Part shown: in pieces, positions 52,315 to 60,329 of the stretch
Layout: each line of letters starts with the position of its first letter
Position numbering within the stretch: position 1 is the first letter of the stretch
From: Fibrella rubiginis
GTDB lineage: Bacteria; Bacteroidota; Bacteroidia; Cytophagales; Spirosomataceae
Assembly: GCF_017353185.1 (NCBI RefSeq)
Contig: NZ_JAFMYV010000001.1
Coordinates: forward strand, 620,001-684,000
DNA length: 64,000 bases
Reading direction: 5' to 3'
Notes under the pieces: model-generated
Seen by the model: only the letters and a program-made list of their open reading frames with translations
Told to the model about the DNA's origin: nothing
Databases searched by the model: none
Made by a program: the position numbers and the translations under genes

Positions 52315-53307
52315 TTAGCACATCGACGCTTTCGTGACGAGCACCGTTTGCTGATTGTCGTAGAATGTAAACTGGTTAACCAGCCCCCGGGCAATTTGCC
52401 GGAGGGCCTCCTGCGTCAGAAAGCCCTGGTGGGCCGTGAGTAGTGCCTTCGGATGGCGCCGGAGCCGGTTTAAGAGATCGTCGGCAACGCCCCATTCCGA
52501 AAAATCGTAGTGGAAATAGGTTCGCTCACGTTCGTACACGTCGGCACTATAGCCCGCCAGTTGCCCCCGATCCAGGGCGTTGAGCACGGCGGCGGTATCC
52601 ACCAGGCGGCCCCGCCCGGTGTTGATCAGGATGGCCGAAGGCTTCATCAACGACAGTGACTGCTCGTTGATCAGGTAATCGGTTAAAGGTGTCAGCGGGC
52701 AGTGAAGCGAAACCACGTCGGCCTGCTGAAGCAGTTCGGAGAGCGATACGTAGCGAACACCGTCTTCCAGCAGCTTCCGGTCGGGGCGGATGTCGTAGGC
52801 CAGGAGCTTACAACCAAAGCCCTGCATGATGCGGGTGAAGGCTTTGCCAATATGCCCCGTACCCACTACGCCCACGGTCTTGCCGTGGAGGTCGAACCCC
52901 ATCAGCCCGTCGATGGAAAAGTTGCCCGCCTGTACGCGCCGGTGGGCCGTGGGCAGGTGCCGAACCAGCCCCAGCAGCAACGCTACGCCCTGCTCGGCAA
53001 CCGAATAGGGCGAATAGCCGGGTACGTGAAGCAGCGTCATGCCCAGGTCGTGCATGGCCACCTGATCAACGTTGTCGAGCCCCACGCACCGCATGCCTAC
53101 TACGCCCACGCCCATGGCGTTCAGGGCCTCCAGCACGGGGCGGCTCAGGTCGTCGTTGACGAAGGCACAGACGGCACCGTAACCCTGCGCCAGCACAACG
53201 ATTTGTAGGGTCAGGCTTTGGGGAATGTAGGTGATCTGGTGGTGACTGTTACAGGAAGCAAACTCAGTCTGTTCAAAAGGCAGGGTGCTGAAAAAGGCGA
53301 TTTTCAT
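52315..53307 (-). CDS. ldhA: D-2-hydroxyacid dehydrogenase, D-lactate dehydrogenase type
   Basis: 330 residues, as in fermentative D-lactate dehydrogenases. Features are GMRCVGLDNVD, VPGYSPYSVAEQ, the NAD motif GVVGTGHIGKAF, the arginine region LINTGRGRLVD and the catalytic histidine in LLTAHQGFLT, with the tail ADVYERERTYFHYDFS typical of LdhA. It reduces pyruvate to D-lactate and regenerates NAD under low oxygen. It is in an operon with a reduced universal stress protein (upstream) and a secreted protein (downstream) controlled by a CRP/FNR-type site. Confidence 0.9.
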   Translation of the reverse strand: MKIAFFSTLPFEQTEFASCNSHHQITYIPQSLTLQIVVLAQGYGAVCAFVNDDLSRPVLEALNAMGVGVVGMRCVGLDNVDQVAMHDLGMTLLHVPGYSPYSVAEQGVALLLGLVRHLPTAHRRVQAGNFSIDGLMGFDLHGKTVGVVGTGHIGKAFTRIMQGFGCKLLAYDIRPDRKLLEDGVRYVSLSELLQQADVVSLHCPLTPLTDYLINEQSLSLMKPSAILINTGRGRLVDTAAVLNALDRGQLAGYSADVYERERTYFHYDFSEWGVADDLLNRLRRHPKALLTAHQGFLTQEALRQIARGLVNQFTFYDNQQTVLVTKASMC

Positions 53308-53325
53308 GGGGCGTTTCGGCTTAAA

Positions 53326-53802
53326 CTAAACACCCAAAATTGCCTCCTGCCCAACTGCCAGTTCCTGACGGGCCTCAGGTGGGCAGCTGACTTTTGGCAG
53401 GTATGCTGTCTCACGCAGCGACCTGACCACGGTGCGTATCTTGCCCGGCAGTGCGTTCTGCGGTAGTTGGTCAACGGCCGACCAGTCGTCGAGGAGCAGA
53501 TAGTCGTAATCCCGGATCAGCAGGTGGCTGGACAGCGCCACGCTGGGGGTAGCAAAGAGCACTTCCGTGTGCAGGCAGGTGGTGTCTACTGCACCGAGCA
53601 TGGCGGTCCAGTTGGCCAGTCGGGCTATGGCCTCTGTCCTGGCGGGTTGGCAAACAGATTTGTGCAGGGGTTCTCCGGCGGGCGTATCATAGGGGTAAAC
53701 GACGCGTAACCGGAGGGGATGATGCCGCGGCTGGGCTAGCCAGGTACGAAGCGAAAGGGCAGTGTCGACGGAACAATCGGTAATGAACAGGGCGGTTTGC
53801 AT
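53326..53802 (-). CDS. Single-domain universal-stress-like protein, divergent
   Basis: 158 residues from the ATG at 53802; the longer frame runs over the promoter. The N-terminus (TALFITDCSVDTALSLRTWLAQPRHHPLRLRVVYPYD) follows the UspA first strand-helix pattern, and DYDYLLLDDWSAVDQL occupies the position of the fourth strand. The ATP-binding glycine loop is absent, so it is probably a non-nucleotide-binding relative. First gene of the ldhA operon, 18 nt upstream of ldhA. Confidence 0.7.
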   Translation of the reverse strand: MQTALFITDCSVDTALSLRTWLAQPRHHPLRLRVVYPYDTPAGEPLHKSVCQPARTEAIARLANWTAMLGAVDTTCLHTEVLFATPSVALSSHLLIRDYDYLLLDDWSAVDQLPQNALPGKIRTVVRSLRETAYLPKVSCPPEARQELAVGQEAILGV

Positions 53803-53827
53803 GAGCCAGCGGACATTTCTTTGGCCA

Positions 53828-53871
53828 CAAACGTAGCCGCCCCGCCCGCCCATGAACCTGACGCTGCTCAG
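53828..53871 (-). promoter_or_regulatory. CRP/FNR-type site and promoter of the ldhA operon
   Basis: CTGACGCTGCTCAG (53858-53871) is centred 33.0 bp upstream of TACGTTTG (minus strand, 53835-53828), a perfect TAnnTTTG -7 element. The start codon at 53802 follows after 25 nt. This is class II geometry. Confidence 0.72.
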
Positions 53872-53886
53872 GCGCAGGCTTGATTT

Positions 53887-54017
53887 TTACCCCACCCCCC
53901 AACCCCTCCCCTCAAATGGAGGGGAGCCGCACTACAGTAGCTCCGCTGACGCGCTTAGCTGCTGCGAAGTCGCTCCCCTCCCCTCCATTTTGAGGGGAGG
54001 GGCCGGGGGTGGGGTTA
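53887..54017. repeat. C-rich/G-rich inverted repeat downstream of the response regulator gene
   Basis: About 40-nt arms with CCCCACCCCC, CCCCTCCCCTCAA and TGGAGGGGAG words are complementary with small gaps. The loop contains CGCTGACGCGC. Nearly the same arms occur at 61121-61259, so this is a second repeat family. It begins 5 nt after the response regulator stop. Confidence 0.88.
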
Positions 54018-54022
54018 CCCTT

Positions 54023-55069
54023 TCACCAGTTAGCCCGGCGTAGCTTCTCGGCCTGAACGACCCGGATAGCGCCTGTGGCTGTCTGCTCGATGAGGCCGTC
54101 CTGCTTGAACTCGGTCAGGGTGCGGATCAGCGACTCGGTGGCCGTGCCGATCATAGCCGCCAGGTCATCGCGCGAGAGTTGGATGAGGGCGTCGGGCTGA
54201 CCGTCGGTGAGGCGCAGGAGCGTGTCGGCCACGCGGCGGCGGAGCGAGCTGTAGGCCATGCCCAGCAGTTGCGTTTCGCGCTCGGCTACCCGGCCCGCCA
54301 GTAGCCGGATAAACTGCTGGCTAACGGCCGGGCTGGCCAGTACCAGTTGTTGAAAATCAGCTTTGGGAATATACACCAGTTCCGCATCGTCGAGCGTCAC
54401 CGCCGAGTCGGTATAGTCGGTACCTTCCAGCAGGGCCATGTAGCCGAAAAAATCTCCGGCGTTGTACAAGCCCGTCAGCAGTTCCTTGCCGTCGGCGTTG
54501 GTGCGCACAGTCTTGACCTTGCCCGACTGCAGAAAATACAGCCGCGTGGGTTCGTCGCCTTCCGAGTAGACGTACTGTTTTTTCTTGACGGCATGCACCT
54601 TGCGGTCGGCCGACAGGCTTTGCAGATTGCCCATCTGCCGGGCATCGTCGAGGAACCGGTCGAGCCCATTGTCCTGGAGGTTATACTCCGTTTTCAAATT
54701 CACAAACCGGTTCAGCCGCCCTTCAATGGCGCTGAGCAGTTCCGACTCGTCGAAGGGCTTGGTCAGGTAATCGTCGGCCCCCAGTTCCATGCCTTTGCGG
54801 AAATCGGTGCGCTCGGTTTTGGCGGTCAGGAAAATAAACGGCACTCCCGCCAGGCTGGGGTTTTTGTTGAAAATATGCAGTACGCCGTAGCCATCGAGCA
54901 CGGGCATCATGATGTCGCAGATGACCAGGTCGGGTTTGGCAGCCAGGGCCTTTTCCACGCCGATTTTGCCGTTTTCGGCCGTGTACACGGTGTAGCCGGT
55001 CAGCTCCAGAATCTCGGCGGTGTTTTCGCGGATGGCGTCGTTGTCTTCAATCAGGAGAATGGTTTTCAT
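54023..55069 (-). CDS. Response regulator with CRP/FNR-type DNA-binding output
   Basis: 348 residues. Residues 1-120 form a receiver domain (Asp52 as phosphate acceptor, Thr82, Lys104). Residues about 155-260 are a cyclic-nucleotide-binding-like sensor fold (YVYSEGDEPTRLYFLQSGKVKTV ... GDFFGYMALLEG), and 275-345 a Crp helix-turn-helix with recognition helix TATESLIRTLTEF. This keeps the Glu-x3-Arg pair that CRP/FNR use to read TGA half-sites. No iron-sulfur cysteines of the FNR type are seen, so the signal should come from the adjacent kinase, whose gene overlaps by 23 nt. I infer that it binds the nTGA-N6-TCAn sites around it. Confidence 0.92.
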   Translation of the reverse strand: MKTILLIEDNDAIRENTAEILELTGYTVYTAENGKIGVEKALAAKPDLVICDIMMPVLDGYGVLHIFNKNPSLAGVPFIFLTAKTERTDFRKGMELGADDYLTKPFDESELLSAIEGRLNRFVNLKTEYNLQDNGLDRFLDDARQMGNLQSLSADRKVHAVKKKQYVYSEGDEPTRLYFLQSGKVKTVRTNADGKELLTGLYNAGDFFGYMALLEGTDYTDSAVTLDDAELVYIPKADFQQLVLASPAVSQQFIRLLAGRVAERETQLLGMAYSSLRRRVADTLLRLTDGQPDALIQLSRDDLAAMIGTATESLIRTLTEFKQDGLIEQTATGAIRVVQAEKLRRANW

Positions 55070-56687
55070 ACGGAAGGGTGATGGTGACGGTAGTGCCCCT
55101 GTTTAGTTCACTTTGCAGATCGACGTGGCCGCCCATAAGTTCTACGTACCGGGCCACAATATGCAAACCAAGGCCCGTACCGGCCACGTTGGTGACGTTT
55201 TTAGCCCGAAAAAATCGTTCGAAGAGGTGCTCCTTATCGTCGGGGGCAATGCCCACGCCCTGATCCTGAACGGTTAGCGTCAGCTGCCCATCGGCAAAGT
55301 CGCCCCGCACCGTCACCACCGACCCCGGACCGGAGTACTTAACGGCGTTGGAAAGCAGGTTGACCAGCGTTTTTCGCAGCAACGACGGGTCGAGCCAGAT
55401 GGGCTGGTTGTTGGGCAGGTGGGTCTGAATCTGCTGATCGGGCTTAAGCAACTCGCGCATGTCGGCCACGGTCTCGGTCACCAACGCGCCCAGATCCACT
55501 TCGGCGGGGTGGGCCTCAATCTTGCCTTCTTCCAGCTTGCCTACCGACAAAAACTCCTCCAAAATGTCGTTGAGGTGGTTTACCGACGACCGGATGCGGG
55601 CAATGTGTTTCTGGCGCTTGTCCTGCTGATCACCGCCGGGGTATTTTTCAATCAGCGTGGCCGACGTCAGCACCGCCGTCAGGGGGGTGCGAAACTCGTG
55701 GGAGGCCATGCTCACGAAGCGCGATTTCAACTCGCCCAGTTCGCGCTCGGCCGCCAGTGCCCGCGATAGCTCATCTTTCGACTGCTCCAGTTGCTCCAGC
55801 GTGTTCATGAGCGCGTGGGTGCGGTCGGCTACTTTCTGTTCCAGGTCGGCGTTGAGCCGTTCGATGTGGTCGCGGTGGTCGAGCAACTGCCGTTCGGCTT
55901 CTTTTTTGAACGTAATGTCAATGATGTAGGCCACCACATAGAGCGCATCTTCGAGCCGGAAATAGCTGAGGCTGATCTCAACCGGAAACACTGAGCCGTC
56001 TTTGCGCTGGGCGTGCAGGTCGCGGTTACGGCCCATTGAGCGCACCTGCGGGTTGTCGTTAAACGAGTGGCGCAGCTTTTCGTGATAGCGACTCACGCCC
56101 GTGGGCACCAGTTGCTCAATGGTCCGCGTGAGCAACTGACCGGTTTCGTAACCAAACTGCTGGTCGGCGAGCTGGTTGGCCGATACGATCTGTCCGTGTC
56201 CATCGCAGACGATAATGCCGATGGTGGCGTTTGAAAAAATGGCTTCGTAGCGCCGCACGCTATGTTCCAGCTCCCGTTCGGCCTGGTGCAGTCGTCCCTG
56301 ATCGGTGAGCCGCACCAGACCATAAAACCGGCCGTTGGCCGAGAAGGCGCTGATCATCAACTGTCCCCAGAATGTTTGCCCATCCAGCCGGGCTATTTCG
56401 GCTTCTTCCTCATGGTGGCCCAGGGCCAGGATTCGGGCAATCAGGCTGTCGCGCCCTTCGTCGCTGAGGGGTTGGTTGCGCAGGGAGCGCGACCGGATGG
56501 GGTCATCCAGCAGGGCCTGCTCAGAGGCATAGCCCAGCATACGAACCCCGGCCTGATTCACGCGCGAAAATCGCCCGTTTGTGAGGTCGTAGATGGCAAT
56601 AAAATCATCGCTTTTCTCGAAAAGTAAATCCGTTAATGCGCTTGAATAGAGTTCGGTGAGCATAGGAAAGGCTGAGGACTGCTTCAT
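55047..56687 (-). CDS. PAS-domain sensor histidine kinase
   Basis: 546 residues from the ATG at 56687. No membrane segment, so it is cytoplasmic. Two PAS domains (about 15-130 and 148-270, the second with the PAC end VVAYIIDITFKKEAER), a coiled coil (275-325), the HisKA box FVSMASHEFRTPLT with the phospho-accepting histidine, and the HATPase with NLLSNAVKYSG, DQGVGIAPDD and GTGLGLHIV. No haem-binding histidine is evident from reading alone. It should phosphorylate the REC-CRP protein encoded next to it, perhaps in response to redox or energy state. Confidence 0.93.
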   Translation of the reverse strand: MKQSSAFPMLTELYSSALTDLLFEKSDDFIAIYDLTNGRFSRVNQAGVRMLGYASEQALLDDPIRSRSLRNQPLSDEGRDSLIARILALGHHEEEAEIARLDGQTFWGQLMISAFSANGRFYGLVRLTDQGRLHQAERELEHSVRRYEAIFSNATIGIIVCDGHGQIVSANQLADQQFGYETGQLLTRTIEQLVPTGVSRYHEKLRHSFNDNPQVRSMGRNRDLHAQRKDGSVFPVEISLSYFRLEDALYVVAYIIDITFKKEAERQLLDHRDHIERLNADLEQKVADRTHALMNTLEQLEQSKDELSRALAAERELGELKSRFVSMASHEFRTPLTAVLTSATLIEKYPGGDQQDKRQKHIARIRSSVNHLNDILEEFLSVGKLEEGKIEAHPAEVDLGALVTETVADMRELLKPDQQIQTHLPNNQPIWLDPSLLRKTLVNLLSNAVKYSGPGSVVTVRGDFADGQLTLTVQDQGVGIAPDDKEHLFERFFRAKNVTNVAGTGLGLHIVARYVELMGGHVDLQSELNRGTTVTITLPYENHSPD

Positions 56688-56737
56688 CACAATCTACAGC
56701 GAATTTTTTAGAAACGGGCCAACAATCAGGGCGATAG

Positions 56738-56781
56738 CTGATCGGTATCAGTCCATTTGGTAACGAAACCCTGCACTTTTA
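56738..56781 (+). promoter_or_regulatory. CRP/FNR-type site between the sensor kinase and thioredoxin-like genes
   Basis: CTGATCGGTATCAG (56738-56751) is a perfect 5-4-5 palindrome. Its centre is 33.0 bp before CACTTTTA (56774-56781), a weak -7 element for the thioredoxin-like gene on the plus strand. On the minus side it is 51 nt from the kinase start, so autoregulation is possible. Confidence 0.65.
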
Positions 56782-56815
56782 CACGACCCATTGATTTGTA
56801 AACAGGTAGACTACC

Positions 56816-57142
56816 ATGGGCTATCCGACCATGACACTCAGCGACACACCCCCCCTGATCATTCCGGCCAACCTGGCGGTACTGCTGCTGTTTATGCCGC
56901 CCGACCGGCAGCAGCGCGCCACCCTGACCTCCCTCGCCGATTCGTTGCAACGCCATCTGAACGGCTCGCTGCGCATTCTGAAAATCGACGAGGCTACTCA
57001 CCCGGAGGTAACCCGGAGTTTCGACATCATCCACACCCCGGCGTTTGTGCTGGTGCGACGGGGGGTGGAACTCTGGCGGCAGGAGGGTATCCCCGACGAG
57101 GCCACGCTAACAGCCCTGTCGCAGCGGTTGCTGGGCGGTTGA
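56816..57142 (+). CDS. Thioredoxin-fold protein without CxxC
   Basis: 108 residues; an internal ATG at 56831 would give 103. The pattern is thioredoxin-like: NLAVLLLFMPPDRQQRATL at the active-site strand, LNGSLRILKIDEATHPEVTRSFDIIHTPAFVLVRRGVELWRQEG with the conserved cis-proline (TPAF), then the last helix. The CxxC cysteines are replaced (PPDRQQ), so it is not a disulfide reductase; such proteins act in stress or in binding. The promoter has a CRP/FNR-type palindrome. Confidence 0.82.
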   Translation: MGYPTMTLSDTPPLIIPANLAVLLLFMPPDRQQRATLTSLADSLQRHLNGSLRILKIDEATHPEVTRSFDIIHTPAFVLVRRGVELWRQEGIPDEATLTALSQRLLGG

Positions 57143-57235
57143 TTGCGGGCCAGACCAGGCCACAGACACCCCGCGGACAGTATTAATTAAAGCGTTTTGT
57201 GCGGTAGGGTGTTCTCTCTATAAACCCAACGTGGT

Positions 57236-57391
57236 ATGTCGAACGACGAGAAGAAAAACAAGAACGGAAAAAAGGTAGCCACTAAGGCCCCCAAGGTGCA
57301 TGGTGTGCATAAAATTCCCAAATATGAACAGACCGGCACCGCCATTGCGCCCCCGGATCTGTCGCCCAAACCCAAAAAAGGCGGGAAGTAG
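57236..57391 (+). CDS. Small lysine/proline-rich protein
   Basis: 51 residues, ATG to TAG. The sequence is very basic and polar (SNDEKKNKNGKKVATKAP, then VHGVHKIPKYEQTGTAIAPP and a PKPKKGGK end) with no hydrophobic core. It lies between the thioredoxin-like gene and a strong bidirectional hairpin, as the last gene of a possible plus-strand unit. Codon choice looks like that of the neighbours. Translation is likely but not proved; it might bind nucleic acid or ribosomes. Confidence 0.6.
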   Translation: MSNDEKKNKNGKKVATKAPKVHGVHKIPKYEQTGTAIAPPDLSPKPKKGGK

Positions 57392-57410
57392 ACCGGAACG
57401 CCAATGAGTT

Positions 57411-57462
57411 AACCAACACCGGCCAGCTATCGAAACATGTCGATAGCTGGCCGGTGTTGGTT
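57411..57462. terminator. 23-bp perfect hairpin between convergent genes
   Basis: Arms 57411-57433 and 57440-57462 match perfectly around the 6-nt loop AACATG. It stands 19 nt after the small basic protein gene and 40 nt after the end of the minus-strand SafE-like gene, so it can stop both. Confidence 0.82.
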
Positions 57463-57502
57463 GTAGTATAGGCAGGCCAACGCCAGTAGTAGTAGTAGAT
57501 TG

Positions 57503-58219
57503 TTACTGCCCTTTCGCCGTCAGCAAAACGCCGTTGCCATGACAAACCGGAATTGCCCCGGAATGACTGGCAGAGGTGTTGCCGGAAAGCCCAACGCCAC
57601 GCACAATCAGCCAGAGGGCCACAAGCACGGTGGTCACGGGCAAACTCCGGCCCAAATACTGCCTCGTGAGGGGTGTAAGGCGGCTTATGAGCACATTCAG
57701 GCCGATCATGGCAGGCAACGTACCCAGCCCGAAGACAAGCATATAAGCCGCCCCGGCCACCGGCGAAGGCGTAGCCAGCGCCCCCGCGAGGGCCACGTAA
57801 ACAGAACCACAGGGCAGCAGTCCGTTTAAGAAGCCCAGCCCGGCCATGTGTGGCAGAGTGGGTTGCCGGAGCAGTCTCGCCAGTGACGCCGTCAGCTTGC
57901 CGGTGATGGCTGATGCGTGAAAACCACCGGGCAAGGTCTTTGCCCAGATCACCCAGAGCAGTAGCCATACCCCCGCGCCGATGGCTACGGGTCGCTGCAA
58001 GTCGGCCAGCAGCAGGCCCTGCCCCAGTGTACCCACCACCGCGCCTAACAGGCTGTAGGCCAGCAGTCTGCCCGCGTGATACAGCCCCCGAACCAGCCCA
58101 CGTTGCGCGGTTGGAAAACGACCCACGGGCAGGGCCATCGCCAGCGGCCCACACATGCCAATGCAGTGCAGGCTTCCGGCCAGACCGGTCAACAGGGCGG
58201 TGACGTACCAGACGTTCAT
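57503..58219 (-). CDS. TauE/SafE-like (UreH-2) membrane protein of the cco cluster
   Basis: 238 residues with about six membrane helices. The N-terminus GSLHCIGMCGPLAMALP and the middle GLGFLNGLLPCGSVYVALAGAL are the cysteine motifs of the sulfite-exporter-like/UreH-2 family found beside cbb3 oxidase genes, probably for metal (copper) handling during oxidase assembly. A further CHG is near the C-terminus. The start overlaps the fixH stop by 4 nt (ATGA). It is the last gene of the cco cluster. Confidence 0.85.
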   Translation of the reverse strand: MNVWYVTALLTGLAGSLHCIGMCGPLAMALPVGRFPTAQRGLVRGLYHAGRLLAYSLLGAVVGTLGQGLLLADLQRPVAIGAGVWLLLWVIWAKTLPGGFHASAITGKLTASLARLLRQPTLPHMAGLGFLNGLLPCGSVYVALAGALATPSPVAGAAYMLVFGLGTLPAMIGLNVLISRLTPLTRQYLGRSLPVTTVLVALWLIVRGVGLSGNTSASHSGAIPVCHGNGVLLTAKGQ

Positions 58220-58647
58220 GGAAGGGTCAGTTCACGGTCGGTATAGAAGTCGCGCTGTCCATTGCTCCAGGTGAGTTGCGCCCGCCAGAGTCCGCCGGGT
58301 TTCTCCTGCATGGCAATGGTGCTGACCGTTGGCGTGGTGGCGGTCAGCGCCAGTCGCACATCATGCCGGCGGTCGGCGGGGCGGTAGAGCAGGAAGGTGC
58401 CGTGCCGGAGCGAATCGGGCAGGTTGAGCCGGATTTCGTGGCGGGTGGGTACGTACTGAATAATCGTCGTCACGTCGATATGCCGGGCATTGACCACGCG
58501 GTTGATCTGCCGTTGATAGGCGATTTCGTCCTGATAGTAATCATCGCGGACAAGGTCGATCCGTTCGCGGTGCATCAGGTACACCAGGGTGCCGATGAAG
58601 CCCGCAAACAGGATGAAAATCAGGATAATAGCTTTGCCCCAGGACAT
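58216..58647 (-). CDS. fixH: FixH family protein
   Basis: 143 residues. One N-terminal membrane helix (KAIILIFILFAGFIGTLVYLM), the FixH motif VRDDYYQDEIAYQRQINR, and a C-terminal beta domain ending GGLWRAQLTWSNGQRDFYTDRELTLP. FixH is needed for cbb3 oxidase maturation, with the copper ATPase FixI/CcoI. It overlaps the SafE-like gene by 4 nt and lies downstream of ccoG across a REP-like repeat. A soluble paralogue is at 46973. Confidence 0.92.
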   Translation of the reverse strand: MSWGKAIILIFILFAGFIGTLVYLMHRERIDLVRDDYYQDEIAYQRQINRVVNARHIDVTTIIQYVPTRHEIRLNLPDSLRHGTFLLYRPADRRHDVRLALTATTPTVSTIAMQEKPGGLWRAQLTWSNGQRDFYTDRELTLP

Positions 58648-58722
58648 AGTATAATGAGTGAATGAGTGACGGTCCGGCGGTCCGGTGAGTGAATAGTTGG
58701 CTTCGGCGTAGTTGCTTTCGCC

Positions 58723-58878
58723 TGGCTACGCGTTGTAGTGTGGCTTCGCTAGCTAGGCCCTTCGACAGGCTCAGGGTGACCACGACCTTGAATCAACTAG
58801 AGATGATTGCTTATTAGCCTGTCACCCTGAGCCTGTCGAAGGGCCTAGCTAGCGAAGCCACACTACAACGCGTAGCCA
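58723..58878. repeat. REP-like long inverted repeat (copy B)
   Basis: 58-nt perfect arms (58723-58780, 58821-58878) with a 40-nt loop. The inner part of the arm is the core CCCTTCGACAGGCTCAGGG plus TGAC shared with 11251-11401. The outer 34 nt differ from that copy yet are exactly self-complementary. It lies between ccoG and fixH. Confidence 0.95.
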
Positions 58879-58907
58879 CATCAGACCCACCTGCATCATC
58901 AGCGCTT

Positions 58908-60317
58908 TCATTGGTTGAAAAATCGGGTCTGTATCTGCTCAACGACCTTGCCGTTTTCTACTAAATCAATGGGAATGCTCAGGCTGCTGCCGGCCAGTTT
59001 GTTGGGCGGAATAGCGATGAAAAACGTGGCCGTGGCTGAGGTTCCACCGGCTAGCTGGGTCAGCGGTTGCACGTAGCGGATGGTGGCCCCAGCCACGGTT
59101 GGGCGCAAGGAAACGGTGATGGGATGGCTAGTTTTGTTCAACACGTCGAGGGTATACAGGTTCATGATTTGTCCGTCGGCGGCGCGTTGAAATAGCTGGC
59201 CCGGTGCCCGTAAGAGTGTGATGCTGAGGTCGGCGCGGGTGGTGAGCAGGACTACCCAGACCCCTACCAACAGGGCCAAAACGGCCGTGTAGGCCCACAT
59301 GCGGGTGGTCATGCGCCACGGTTTTCCCGTCTCGATGCCCTCCAGTGAATCATAGCGGATCAGGCCGCGGGGGCGTTCAATTTTGTCCATCACCGTGTCG
59401 CAGGCGTCCATGCACTGCGTGCAGTTGATGCACTCCATCTGCAGCCCATTCCGAATATCAATGCCCGTGGGGCACACCTGCACGCAGATCTGGCAGTCGA
59501 TGCAGTCACCGTGGGCGGGCTGTTCAGGAAACGCTGAGGAAGCCGGAAAACCTTCATGTTTCATTTTCTTCCCCCTCGGTTCGCCGCGGCGGTCATCGTA
59601 GGCCACGATGATGGATTGCTTGTCGAGCAGCGCACTTTGCAGGCGACCGTAGGGACAGATAACGAGGCAGACAATTTCGCGGAGGTGGGCAAACACACCG
59701 TAGAAAACGCCCGTAAACACAACCATCGCCCCCAGCCCGACGAGGTGGTGGGCGGGGTTGTCGGTGACGATGGCCAGCAGCGCGTCGGTGCCGATAATAT
59801 AGGCCAGAAAGGTGTTGGCAATAACAAACGAAATGAGTACGAACAGGCTGTTTTTGAGCGTTTTACGCCAGATCTTGTTGGCCGTCCATGGGGCCGCGTC
59901 GAGGCGTCTTTTTGCCTTATGGTCCCCCTCAATCCAGTCTTCGATGGGCCGGAATACCATCTCCATAAAGAGCGTTTGCGGACAGGCCCACCCGCACCAC
60001 ACCCGCCCGTAGACCACCGTGAAGCCGGCGATGAAGACAATAAACACCAGCAGGCCGATGGCAACAAGGTAGAAGTCCTGCGGCCAGAACGGTACGCCGA
60101 AAAATACGAATCGCCGTTCGAGCACGTTGAACAGAAACAGCGGCTCACCCGCAATGCGTACCCACGGTCCGGCAAACAGGCCCGCCAGCAGTACCATGGC
60201 CAGCCCCACCCGCCCCCGAAAATACCGTCCCGTAGCCAGACGTGGGTAGAGCCATTTCCGGCTGCCGCTGTCGGTCTGGTTCGGTGGCACTTCGCGGAAG
60301 GTGGCGGTGGTTGTCAT
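58908..60317 (-). CDS. ccoG: Cytochrome c oxidase accessory protein CcoG
   Basis: 469 residues. Several membrane helices carry CGWACPQTLFMEMVFRPIEDWIEGD (the RdxA/CcoG signature). Two ferredoxin motifs follow at about 275-315 (CIDCQICVQVCPTG and CINCTQCMDACDTV), then one more helix and a C-terminal Ig-like beta domain (DVLNKTSHPITVSLRP). CcoG is thought to reduce copper for the cbb3 oxidase active site. It follows ccoP by 12 nt. Confidence 0.95.
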   Translation of the reverse strand: MTTTATFREVPPNQTDSGSRKWLYPRLATGRYFRGRVGLAMVLLAGLFAGPWVRIAGEPLFLFNVLERRFVFFGVPFWPQDFYLVAIGLLVFIVFIAGFTVVYGRVWCGWACPQTLFMEMVFRPIEDWIEGDHKAKRRLDAAPWTANKIWRKTLKNSLFVLISFVIANTFLAYIIGTDALLAIVTDNPAHHLVGLGAMVVFTGVFYGVFAHLREIVCLVICPYGRLQSALLDKQSIIVAYDDRRGEPRGKKMKHEGFPASSAFPEQPAHGDCIDCQICVQVCPTGIDIRNGLQMECINCTQCMDACDTVMDKIERPRGLIRYDSLEGIETGKPWRMTTRMWAYTAVLALLVGVWVVLLTTRADLSITLLRAPGQLFQRAADGQIMNLYTLDVLNKTSHPITVSLRPTVAGATIRYVQPLTQLAGGTSATATFFIAIPPNKLAGSSLSIPIDLVENGKVVEQIQTRFFNQ

Positions 60318-60329
60318 AGGGTTGTTTGT

